NCBI RefSeq assembly: GCF_000725495.1
Contig: NZ_JNZD01000013.1
Coordinates: 372,001-436,000 of the forward strand
Source: Streptomyces aureus
GTDB lineage: Bacteria; Actinomycetota; Actinomycetes; Streptomycetales; Streptomycetaceae
Direction: 5' to 3'
DNA length: 64,000 nucleotides
This document shows positions 10,987-18,109 of this stretch, piece by piece. Under the pieces are notes generated by a model. That model was not told where the DNA came from. It did no database searches and was given only the letters and a program-made list of their open reading frames with translations. Made by a program: the position numbers and the translations under genes. Position 1 is the stretch's first letter, and each line of letters starts with the position of its first letter.

Positions 10987-11538
10987 ATGACGTGGCTCGA
11001 CACCCGTACCGACAACTGCACGGTCCAGCGGACCCTCGACCTGATCGGCGAGAAGTGGTCGATGCTGGTCCTGCGGGACGCGATGAACGGCGTACGCCGC
11101 TTCGACGACTTCCGGCGGCACGTCGGGCTGTCCGAGAGCGTGCTGGCCGACCGGCTGCGCAAGCTCGTCGCGGCCGGGATCCTGGACACCGTGCCCTACA
11201 GCGAACCCGGCAGCCGCACCCGGCACGAGTACCGGCTCTCCCGCAAGGGCTGGGACCTGTGGCCCGTCATGATCGCCCTCAAGCAGTGGGGCGACCGCTA
11301 CACGGCCGATCCCGAGGGGCCGCCGCTGGAGGTCGTGCACGCGGACTGCGGCGAGCAGGTGCGCGCCGAGGTCGTGTGCGGGGCCGGGCACGGGACGCTG
11401 GTCCCGCCGGAGGCACGCACCCGCCCCGGGCCGTCCGCGCGGCCGGCCGCTCCCTCCGACCGACTCCGGCCCCCGGACCCGCGGCAGGACACGGGCCGGG
11501 ACACACGCCGCCTCGTGGTGCCGGAGCCCGGCTCGTGA
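10987..11538 (+). CDS. HxlR-family transcriptional regulator
   Basis: A 183-residue winged-helix regulator. Residues 8-100 show the HxlR pattern: CTVQRTLDLIGEKWSMLVLRD, then FDDFRRHVGLSESVLADRLRKLVAAGIL and the wing (YSEPGSRTRHEYRLSRKGWDLWPVMIALKQWGDRY). A conserved Cys near the N-terminus is the redox or ligand-sensing position in some family members. The C-terminal 50 residues are Pro/Arg-rich and probably unstructured. I prefer ATG 10987 (AGGA eight bases upstream) over ATG 10978. It probably controls the divergent thioesterase. Confidence 0.9.
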   Translation: MTWLDTRTDNCTVQRTLDLIGEKWSMLVLRDAMNGVRRFDDFRRHVGLSESVLADRLRKLVAAGILDTVPYSEPGSRTRHEYRLSRKGWDLWPVMIALKQWGDRYTADPEGPPLEVVHADCGEQVRAEVVCGAGHGTLVPPEARTRPGPSARPAAPSDRLRPPDPRQDTGRDTRRLVVPEPGS

Positions 11539-11678
11539 CAGCGTGACTCCACGAGAGCTGTCCCGGCGCCGGTGACATGGACGTCACCGGCCCGGGCATC
11601 TGGTTCGCGTGACCGGCCCGACGGCCCTCCCCCGGGGATGCGACCGCCGCGCCGGACGGACCGAGCGGTGGAGGAACG

Positions 11679-13061
11679 ATGAGCACGCAGACGGGGCCGC
11701 CGGCCCGGGAACGATGGGCGGCGAGAGCCTCCCTGGCGGCGGCGGCGCTCGCCGTGGCGCTGCCGCTCGCGTTCGGCGGGGTACGCGGCTTCCTGCTCCT
11801 GCTGGCCGCCCTCGCCGCCATGGCCGTCGCGGCGGGGGCCCTGTGGTGGATGCTGAGCCGGCGCGGGCCGGTGCGCTGGATCGCGGGGCTGATCGCGATC
11901 GTCCTGCCGCTCGCGGTCGTCGTGGTCCTCGCGGTCACGCTGCTGTGGACGCTGCTGCTGTCCCCCGTGCTGTGGATCGTCGCCGTGTGGTGCGGCCGCT
12001 ACGCGCTGCGCAGCGCCCGCGGCCGGGTCCGGCCCATGAAGGAGCACCGCACCCCGCCGCCACGACGGCCCTTCGTGATCATGAATCCCCGCTCCGGCGG
12101 CGGCAAGGTGGAGCGGTTCGGTCTGGTGGAGAAGGCCGAGCGACTCGGCGCCCGCGTCGTGCTCCTGGACCCGGAGCGGCACCAGGACGTCACCGAGCTG
12201 GCCCGGCAGGCGGTCACGGACGGGGCGGACCTGCTGGGCGTCGCGGGCGGCGACGGCACGCAGGCGCTCGTCGCGGCGGTCGCCGCCGAGCACGGCCTGC
12301 CGTTCCTCGTCGTCTCCGCAGGCACCCGCAACCACTTCGCCATGGACCTCGGCCTCGACCGCGACGACCCCTCCACCTGCCTCGACGCGCTGACGAACGG
12401 CGTCGAGCTGCGGGTGGACCTCGGCTTCGCCGGGGAGCACCCGTTCGTCAACAACGCCTCCTTCGGCGCCTACGCGGCGGTCGTCCAGGACCCGGCCTAC
12501 CGGGACGACAAGATCGGCACGATCCTGGAGCTCCTGCCGGACCTGCTCACCCGCCAGCGGGGTCCCGTGCTGACCGCCCACGCGGCCGGTACGACCCTCG
12601 ACGCGCCGCAGGCGGTGCTGGTCAGCAACAACCCGTACCGCACCAACGACCCGGCCGGGCTCGGCCGGCGCGAACGGCTGGACTCGGGCCTCCTCGGCGT
12701 CCTCGGCGTCAAGGTGGACAGCGCGGTCGACGCCGCCGCCCTGCTGCTCTCCCCGGCCCCGCACGGTCTGTCCGTCCTGACCGCGCGCGAGGTGATCGTG
12801 ACCGCGGACGGCGGCGAGCTGGAGGCCGGCATCGACGGCGAGGCCATGGTCCTGCCCACGCCGGTGCGCTGCCGGGTCGAACCGGGCGTGCTGCGCGTCC
12901 GCGTCCCGAAGAGGCGTCCGGGCGTTCCCGCCGTCCAGCCCACCCTGGACTGGCGGCGCCTGCTGGCCATGGCCCTGCTCGTGGGCCGCACGGCCGGAGT
13001 CCACCGCCCGGGCCACGGGCCCGGGCGAGAACGGGAGCGGGGGACGTCCGGTACGGAGTGA
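11679..13061 (+). CDS. Membrane-anchored diacylglycerol-kinase-like lipid kinase
   Basis: A 460-residue protein. The first 105 residues contain about four hydrophobic helices (roughly 12-30, 36-58, 67-103), an N-terminal membrane domain. The rest is a DAGK catalytic domain with FVIMNPRSGGGK (133-143) and the nucleotide-binding GGDGT (190-194), followed by SAGTRNHFAMDLGL and a C-terminal beta-sandwich. The family phosphorylates diacylglycerol, undecaprenol-type lipids or sphingoid bases. ATG 11679 follows GGAGG. The last 20 residues are a charged tail. Confidence 0.88.
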   Translation: MSTQTGPPARERWAARASLAAAALAVALPLAFGGVRGFLLLLAALAAMAVAAGALWWMLSRRGPVRWIAGLIAIVLPLAVVVVLAVTLLWTLLLSPVLWIVAVWCGRYALRSARGRVRPMKEHRTPPPRRPFVIMNPRSGGGKVERFGLVEKAERLGARVVLLDPERHQDVTELARQAVTDGADLLGVAGGDGTQALVAAVAAEHGLPFLVVSAGTRNHFAMDLGLDRDDPSTCLDALTNGVELRVDLGFAGEHPFVNNASFGAYAAVVQDPAYRDDKIGTILELLPDLLTRQRGPVLTAHAAGTTLDAPQAVLVSNNPYRTNDPAGLGRRERLDSGLLGVLGVKVDSAVDAAALLLSPAPHGLSVLTAREVIVTADGGELEAGIDGEAMVLPTPVRCRVEPGVLRVRVPKRRPGVPAVQPTLDWRRLLAMALLVGRTAGVHRPGHGPGRERERGTSGTE

Positions 13062-13284
13062 AGGGCGGGCGGCCGGGGTTGTCCGGGCCCGCGGGGCGGG
13101 CGGTCGGGTCGCCTGGGCCTTCAGACCCCGGGAGCGGGTGGTCGGCGTCGCCCTGGCCGCCGGGCCCCGGGAGCGGGCAGCCGGGCCCGGAGGCGGGCGG
13201 CTTTCAGGGGATGTCGAGCATGCCTCCGCTCACCGCGCGAGACGCCACCCCGTCGGCCGGCCTCCGGGCGCCTACGATCGGGCC

Positions 13285-13725
13285 GTGGTCCTCTTCGTCC
13301 TGGAACGCGTGTCCCGGCACTCCCCCGCCGAGAGCTGGCGGCGGCTGACCGACTGGCCCCGGCACGCGGACGTCGTCCCCCTGACCCGGGTCGCCGTGCG
13401 CACTCCGCCGCCGACGCGGGAGGGCACGGTCTTCGTGGCGCGCTCGGGACTCGGACCGCTCGCCTTCGACGACCCGATGGAGGTCGTGGCCTGGCACCCG
13501 CCCGGCGACGCGGCCCCGGGAACGTGCCGGCTGGTCAAGCGCGGCACGTTCGTCACGGGCTGGGCCGAGTTCGAGGTGCACCCGGCGGGTCGCGGCGGTT
13601 CCCGCGTGGTCTGGCGCGAGGACCTGAGCGTGCGCGCACTGCCCGGATTCGCCGACCCGGTCCTGCTGAGGTCGGCGAGGTGGATGTTCGGGCGGGCGGT
13701 GGACGGGCTGCTGGAGCGGGAATGA
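13285..13725 (+). CDS. SRPBCC (START-like) family protein
   Basis: A 146-residue helix-grip protein resembling polyketide cyclase/dehydrase-like SRPBCC proteins: VLFVLERVSRHSPAESWRRLTDWPRHADVVPLTRVAV at the start, a central beta-sheet region (FDDPMEVVAWHPP ... CRLVKRGTFVTGWAEFEVHPAG) and a long C-terminal helix (RSARWMFGRAVDGLLERE). Such proteins bind hydrophobic ligands. The GTG 13285 start is chosen because homology begins there, although the frame is open far upstream. No partner gene suggests the ligand. Confidence 0.75.
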   Translation: MVLFVLERVSRHSPAESWRRLTDWPRHADVVPLTRVAVRTPPPTREGTVFVARSGLGPLAFDDPMEVVAWHPPGDAAPGTCRLVKRGTFVTGWAEFEVHPAGRGGSRVVWREDLSVRALPGFADPVLLRSARWMFGRAVDGLLERE

Positions 13726-13730
13726 GCGGG

Positions 13731-13760
13731 CCGGCCGCCCGGGGATCCCCGGGCGGCCGG
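13731..13760. terminator. Perfect 15+15 base palindrome, bidirectional terminator
   Basis: Positions 13731-13745 and 13746-13760 are exact reverse complements with no loop base. They lie five bases after the SRPBCC stop and 13 bases before the end of the convergent GH6 gene. There is no T-run, as is usual for GC-rich actinobacterial terminators. Confidence 0.8.
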
Positions 13761-13772
13761 ACGGCCCCTGGG

Positions 13773-14966
13773 TCACTTCCCGGGCAGTAGCGGCGGTTCG
13801 GCCAACTGGGACAGTTCCAGGGCCTGTTGCGGGAACCAGTCCCCCGCCTTCGGGTCGACCGTGCCGCGCTCGGGGTCCTCGGGCCCGGCGGTTCCGCGCA
13901 GGCAGAGTCCGTCGGACTCGCCGGGCGTCTTGATCCACAGGCGGGCGTCCTGGAGCGGGTCGCCGGTGCGCAGCGTGGGGCGGGCGCCGAGACCCCGGCC
14001 CGGCGGGTTGCACCAGTCCTGCGCGTCGGTGTACTTGCCCGACGGCGGGGTCCAGGTGCCCCGGCCGTTGCGGCTGGAGTCCGTGACGAAGTGCTTCATC
14101 CGGGACGGCGGGGTCGTCACGTGCGTGTCGATCCAGGTCTGGGCGTCGGCCCGGGCCCACCACTGGTTGGGGCACTGGGCGACGTCGCCACCGCCGTCGG
14201 CGTACGCCAGACAGGACGAGATCAGCTTGCCGTACCAGGAGTTGGCGTCGTCGGTGTTGTAGTTCGAGGCGTTGGTGTAGAAGCCGGAGGCCCGGGCGAC
14301 CCCGCCCTCGATCAGCCGCGGCACGATGGAGTTGACGGAGTGCCAGCCCGGGTGCCCGGTGTCGAGGTAGACCCGGGTGCCGCGCAGCGGTTCAAGGGAG
14401 TCGACCGCGTAGTTGACCTCGGTGTAGCGCGCGGCGCTCTTCGTGCCCTGTGCGTCGTCCTGGCCGCAGTCGGAGGGGAGCAGGGCGAGGGCGTCGGGTT
14501 CGAGGACGACGATCGCGTCGCCGCGTCCGATCCCGCGCGCCACGGCGTCGATCCACTCCTTGTACTGGGCGGTGTCCGCGGCGCCGCCCGCCGAGTAGTT
14601 GGAGCAGTCGCGGCCGGGGATGTCGTACAGGGCGAGCGCGGGAACGGCGCCCTTGCGGCCCGCGTCGCGCACCACCGCGCGGACCTCCTTCTCGACCTCG
14701 GCCGGGGTCTGGTCGCCGAACCAGACGGCCTGCGGGGTGTTCACCATCGCCACGATGCCCGCCGCGTCGCGGGCCCGGCCGGCCCGGACGAGGTCCAGTG
14801 CCTGCCGGTAGGCCGCCGGGTTGGCGTCGGGGACGTACAGCGACGGGCCGCGGCCTGCGGTCCCGGCGGCGGGCGTGGCCCCGGCGGCGTGCGCGGGCGG
14901 CACGGCGAGGAGGGCGGCCAGCCCGGCGGACAGAGCGGCGAGCCAGATGGGGGTGCGTCGTCTCAT
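13773..14966 (-). CDS. Secreted glycoside hydrolase family 6 (cellulase)
   Basis: A 397-residue protein with a Sec signal peptide (MRRRTPIWLAALSAG, hydrophobic core, cleavage likely after AHA near residue 27). The mature part follows GH6: SLYVPDANPAAYRQAL, then ALALYDIPGRDCSNYSAGG, the block VVLEPDALALLPSDC containing the acid residue, LDTGHPGWH, and the C-terminal CLRGTAGPEDPERG with WFPQQALELSQLA. Cysteines in the usual disulfide positions are present. It cleaves beta-1,4-glucan, as endoglucanase or cellobiohydrolase. No cellulose-binding module is attached. A CebR-like operator lies 53 bases upstream, which suggests induction by cellobiose. Confidence 0.93.
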   Translation of the reverse strand: MRRRTPIWLAALSAGLAALLAVPPAHAAGATPAAGTAGRGPSLYVPDANPAAYRQALDLVRAGRARDAAGIVAMVNTPQAVWFGDQTPAEVEKEVRAVVRDAGRKGAVPALALYDIPGRDCSNYSAGGAADTAQYKEWIDAVARGIGRGDAIVVLEPDALALLPSDCGQDDAQGTKSAARYTEVNYAVDSLEPLRGTRVYLDTGHPGWHSVNSIVPRLIEGGVARASGFYTNASNYNTDDANSWYGKLISSCLAYADGGGDVAQCPNQWWARADAQTWIDTHVTTPPSRMKHFVTDSSRNGRGTWTPPSGKYTDAQDWCNPPGRGLGARPTLRTGDPLQDARLWIKTPGESDGLCLRGTAGPEDPERGTVDPKAGDWFPQQALELSQLAEPPLLPGK

Positions 14967-15018
14967 ACGGGTTCACTCCGGGTTCGCAATAATCACGAGG
15001 GACTTGCGGAGGGAGGTG

Positions 15019-15032
15019 CGGGAGCGCTCCCA
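15019..15032 (-). promoter_or_regulatory. CebR-type operator upstream of GH6 cellulase
   Basis: The 14 bases read TGGGAGCGCTCCCG on the minus strand. This matches the CebR consensus TGGGAGCGCTCCCA at 13 of 14 positions, and the inner 12 bases (15020-15031) are a perfect palindrome. CebR is a LacI-type repressor released by cellobiose or cellotriose in Streptomyces. It is the only such site I found in the window, and it sits directly in front of a cellulase gene. Confidence 0.85.
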
Positions 15033-15111
15033 CAGGAGGTTGGCCGAGCGGCGCGCGTGCGTCAATACGGGGTACGGAAGAAGCGCCCGGGAAACCGCGG
15101 GCGCCCGGGGG

Positions 15112-16266
15112 TCAGGCCACCGACCCGATCCGGCGTGCCGGGGCCGCGGGGGCGTCGTGGTGGATGGGGGTGTGCGCCCCGGTCAGGGCGACTCCGCTTC
15201 CGCCGCGCCGTTCGGCCACGATCTCCGCGGCGATCGACAGCGCGGTCTCCTCGGGGGTCCGGGCCCCCAGGTCCAGTCCGATCGGCGACCTGAGGCGGGC
15301 CAGCTCCAGTTCGGTGACGCCGACCTCGCGCAGCCGTTCGTTGCGGTCCAGATGGGTGCGGCGCGAACCCATGGCGCCGACGTAGGCCACGGGCAGCCGC
15401 AGCGCGAGCCGCAGCAGCGGTACGTCGAACTTGGCGTCGTGGGTGAGGACGCACAGGACGGTGCGGGAGTCGACCTCGGTGCGCTCCAGATAGCGGTGGG
15501 GCCACTCGACGACGATGTCGTCCGCCTCGGGGAAGCGGGCCGCCGTCGCGAAGACCGGGCGGGCGTCGCACACCGTCACGCGGTAGCCGAGGAACTTGCC
15601 CACGCGCACCAGCGCGGAGGCGAAGTCGATGGCCCCGAAGACGATCATGCGCGGGGGCGGGACCGAGGACTCCACCAGGACCGTGAGCGGTGCTCCGCAA
15701 CGAGAGCCCTGCTCCCCGATCTCGACGGTGGCGGTGCGGCCGGCGTCCAGCTGGGCCGCCGCCTCGCCGGTCACCGTGCGGTCGAGTGCCGGGTGGGCGC
15801 CGAAGCCGCCCACGTGCGAGCCGTCGGCGCGTACGAGCAGGGCCCGGCCCAGCAGTTCGGCGGGGCCGCTGACCACCCGTGCGAGGGCCGCGGCCTCGCC
15901 GGCAGCGGCGGCGGCCAGGGCCGCCGCGAGCACCGTCCGGCGGTCGGTGTCGCGGGAGCGGACCGGGGTGACCAGGATGTCGATGACGCCGCCGCAGGTC
16001 AGGCCGACGGCGAAGGCGTCGTCGTCGCTGTAGCCGAAGCGTTCGAGGACGGTCCCGCCGTCCTCCAGCGCCTGGACGCACAGGTCGTAGACCGCCCCTT
16101 CCACGCACCCGCCGGAGACCGAGCCGATCGCCGTGCCGTCGGAGTCGACGGCGAGCGCGGCGCCGGGACGGCGGGGCGCGCTGCCGCCGACCGCCACCAC
16201 GGTGGCGACGGCGAAGTCGCGGCCCTGCTCGACCCACCGGTGCAGTTCTTCGGCGATGTCCAGCAT
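15112..16266 (-). CDS. xdhC: XdhC/CoxI-family molybdoenzyme maturation protein
   Basis: A 384-residue XdhC-family protein. The N-terminal XdhC/CoxI domain has VATVVAVGGSAPRRPGAALAV and GSVSGGCVEGAVY with its conserved cysteine. The C-terminal Rossmann domain has RMIVFGAIDFASALVRVGKF, CDARPVFATAARFPEAD and VAYVGAMGSRRTHLDR. XdhC proteins bind the molybdenum cofactor and insert its sulfurated form into xanthine dehydrogenase. The gene lies 57 bases after the purine permease on the same strand and near the xdh structural genes, so it fits that pathway. Start ATG 16266 has AGGAGA eight bases upstream. Confidence 0.93.
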   Translation of the reverse strand: MLDIAEELHRWVEQGRDFAVATVVAVGGSAPRRPGAALAVDSDGTAIGSVSGGCVEGAVYDLCVQALEDGGTVLERFGYSDDDAFAVGLTCGGVIDILVTPVRSRDTDRRTVLAAALAAAAAGEAAALARVVSGPAELLGRALLVRADGSHVGGFGAHPALDRTVTGEAAAQLDAGRTATVEIGEQGSRCGAPLTVLVESSVPPPRMIVFGAIDFASALVRVGKFLGYRVTVCDARPVFATAARFPEADDIVVEWPHRYLERTEVDSRTVLCVLTHDAKFDVPLLRLALRLPVAYVGAMGSRRTHLDRNERLREVGVTELELARLRSPIGLDLGARTPEETALSIAAEIVAERRGGSGVALTGAHTPIHHDAPAAPARRIGSVA

Positions 16267-16323
16267 GTCTCGGTCTCCTTGACGGCGGTTGCGCGGAAGG
16301 GGGAAGGGACGGGGACCCGGGCG

Positions 16324-17781
16324 TCAGCGGACGCCGAGCCAGCCCTCGATCGGGTGCAGCGCGAAGTAGACGAGGAACACCGCCGTCAGACCCCACATGA
16401 AGGCCCCGATCTCCCGGGCCCTGCCCTGGGCCAGCTTGATGACTACGTAGCTGACGACGCCGGCGGCCACGCCCGCGGTGATCGAATAGGTGAAGGGCAT
16501 GATCACGACGGTCAGGAAGACGGGGACGGCGGTCGCGCGGTCGGCCCAGTCGACGTGGCGCGCGTTGGTCATCATCATGGCGCCGATGACCACCAGGGCC
16601 GCCGCCGCGATCTCGCCCGGGACGATCGCCGTGAGCGGGGTGAAGAACAGACAGGCGGCGAAGAGGACGCCGGTGACGACGGAGGACAGGCCCGTACGGG
16701 CGCCCTCGCCGACGCCGGTCGCGGACTCGACGAAGACCGTCTGGCCCGAGGCGCCGGCCACTCCACCGACCGCTCCGCCCGCTCCGTCGATGAACAGCGC
16801 CTTCGACAGTCCGGGCATCCGCCCCTGGGAGTCGGCGAGTCCGGCCTCGGTTCCGACGCCGATGATCGTGGCCATCGCGTCGAAGAACCCGGCGAGCACC
16901 AGGGTGAAGACGATCATCCCGACGGTCATGGCGCCGACGTGGTCCCAGCCGCCGAACTCGACCTTCCCGAAGAGCGAGAAGTCCGGGGCCGAGACGGCGC
17001 TGCCGTGCAGTTCGGGGGCGCCGCCGGCCCACTGTCCGGGGGCGATGACGCCGGTCGCGTCGAGGAGCACGGAGACGACCGTGCCGGAGACGATGCCGAT
17101 GAGGATCGCTCCGGGGACGCCGCGCGCCTGGAGAGCGAAGATCAGCAGCAGCGTGGCGGCGAAGAGCAGCACCGGCCAGCCGGCGAGTTCGCCGGCCGGA
17201 CCGAGGGTGAGGGGGGTCGCCTTGCCCTGGTGCACGAAACCGGCCTTGACCAGGCCGATCAGTGCGATGAACAGCCCGATGCCCATGGTGATGGCGTGCT
17301 TGAGCGCCAGTGGGATCGCGTTCATGATCATCTCGCGCAGGCCGGTGACGACCAGGAGCATGATGACCACGCCGTACATCACGCACATGCCCATGGCCTG
17401 CGGCCAGGTCATCTGCGGGACGACCTGCGAGGACAGCACGCCGGAGACCGAGAGTCCGGCGGCGAGGGCCAGCGGCACCCTGCCGACGAACCCCATGAGC
17501 AGGGTGGTGAAGGCCGCCGCGAACGCGGTGGCGGTGATCAGGGCCTTCTGGCCGAGGGTGTCCCCCGCCACGTCCTTGCCGGACAGGATGAGGGGGTTGA
17601 GCAGCAGGATGTACGCCATCGCCATGAAGGTGGTGACGCCGCCGCGCACCTCACGCGCGATCGAGCTCTCCCGCCGGGAGATGTGGAAGTACCGGTCGAG
17701 CCAGGACCGTCCCGCCGGGACGCGGCTGCCCGCGCCCGCGTCCGGCGCGGTGGCCTTCGGCTCCAGTGACTGCTGGGTCAT
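16324..17781 (-). CDS. Purine (hypoxanthine/xanthine/guanine) permease, AzgA/NCS2 family
   Basis: A 485-residue transporter with 12 or more hydrophobic helices. It follows the AzgA-like AzgA/GhxP pattern: RESSIAREVRGGVTTFMAMAYILLLNP at the N-terminus, ALAAGLSVSGVLSSQVVPQMTW, ALKHAITMGIGLFIALIGLVKAG, and VVESAT-like VFVESATGVGEGARTGLSSVVTG in the middle. It imports purine bases by proton symport. It stands beside xanthine dehydrogenase and upstream of xdhC, as expected for purine use as nitrogen source. A strong hairpin at 18061-18099 separates it from the xdh operon, so it is likely transcribed from its own promoter. Confidence 0.92.
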   Translation of the reverse strand: MTQQSLEPKATAPDAGAGSRVPAGRSWLDRYFHISRRESSIAREVRGGVTTFMAMAYILLLNPLILSGKDVAGDTLGQKALITATAFAAAFTTLLMGFVGRVPLALAAGLSVSGVLSSQVVPQMTWPQAMGMCVMYGVVIMLLVVTGLREMIMNAIPLALKHAITMGIGLFIALIGLVKAGFVHQGKATPLTLGPAGELAGWPVLLFAATLLLIFALQARGVPGAILIGIVSGTVVSVLLDATGVIAPGQWAGGAPELHGSAVSAPDFSLFGKVEFGGWDHVGAMTVGMIVFTLVLAGFFDAMATIIGVGTEAGLADSQGRMPGLSKALFIDGAGGAVGGVAGASGQTVFVESATGVGEGARTGLSSVVTGVLFAACLFFTPLTAIVPGEIAAAALVVIGAMMMTNARHVDWADRATAVPVFLTVVIMPFTYSITAGVAAGVVSYVVIKLAQGRAREIGAFMWGLTAVFLVYFALHPIEGWLGVR

Positions 17782-18109
17782 GTGGGCCTGCTCCCAAGGT
17801 TCAAAGGGGCACCCGCACAGCCGTCCTGACGGCTGGTCAGCCGCGTGCGCGACTGCGGGATTTGGGAAGGTGGTTCGGCCGCACGACCCGGGGGACGGCC
17901 CGAGACGAACGTGAACGGTGGTGCCGTGGTGCGTGGTTGTGCCCGCTGCGCCAAAGCGGCGTTCCTGCCACCGCCCGGCGCGTCGGGTGTTCTGTCGCCG
18001 GCCGTACGCGATGTTCACCGCGTCGGCCGTCCGGTGCCGCGAGCGGTGCGGCGACCGGTGCTCCGGGCGGCGCGGCGGTGTTCCACGCGCCGCCCGGAGA
18101 GCCGTGCTC
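17782..18109. other. 328-base intergenic region, permease / xdh
   Basis: No gene is convincing here. It holds an inverted repeat just upstream of the permease (17818-17825 with 17828-17835, eight-base arms around CT), a plausible operator or 5' UTR hairpin, and a terminator-like hairpin at 18061-18099 just after the molybdenum subunit stop. Open frames through it on both strands lack ribosome sites and normal codon bias. Confidence 0.6.
18061..18099 (-). terminator. Hairpin terminator of the xdh operon
   Basis: Arms 18061-18074 and 18086-18099 form a perfect 14-base-pair stem with an 11-base loop. It begins ten bases beyond the stop codon of the molybdenum subunit gene. Confidence 0.78.
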
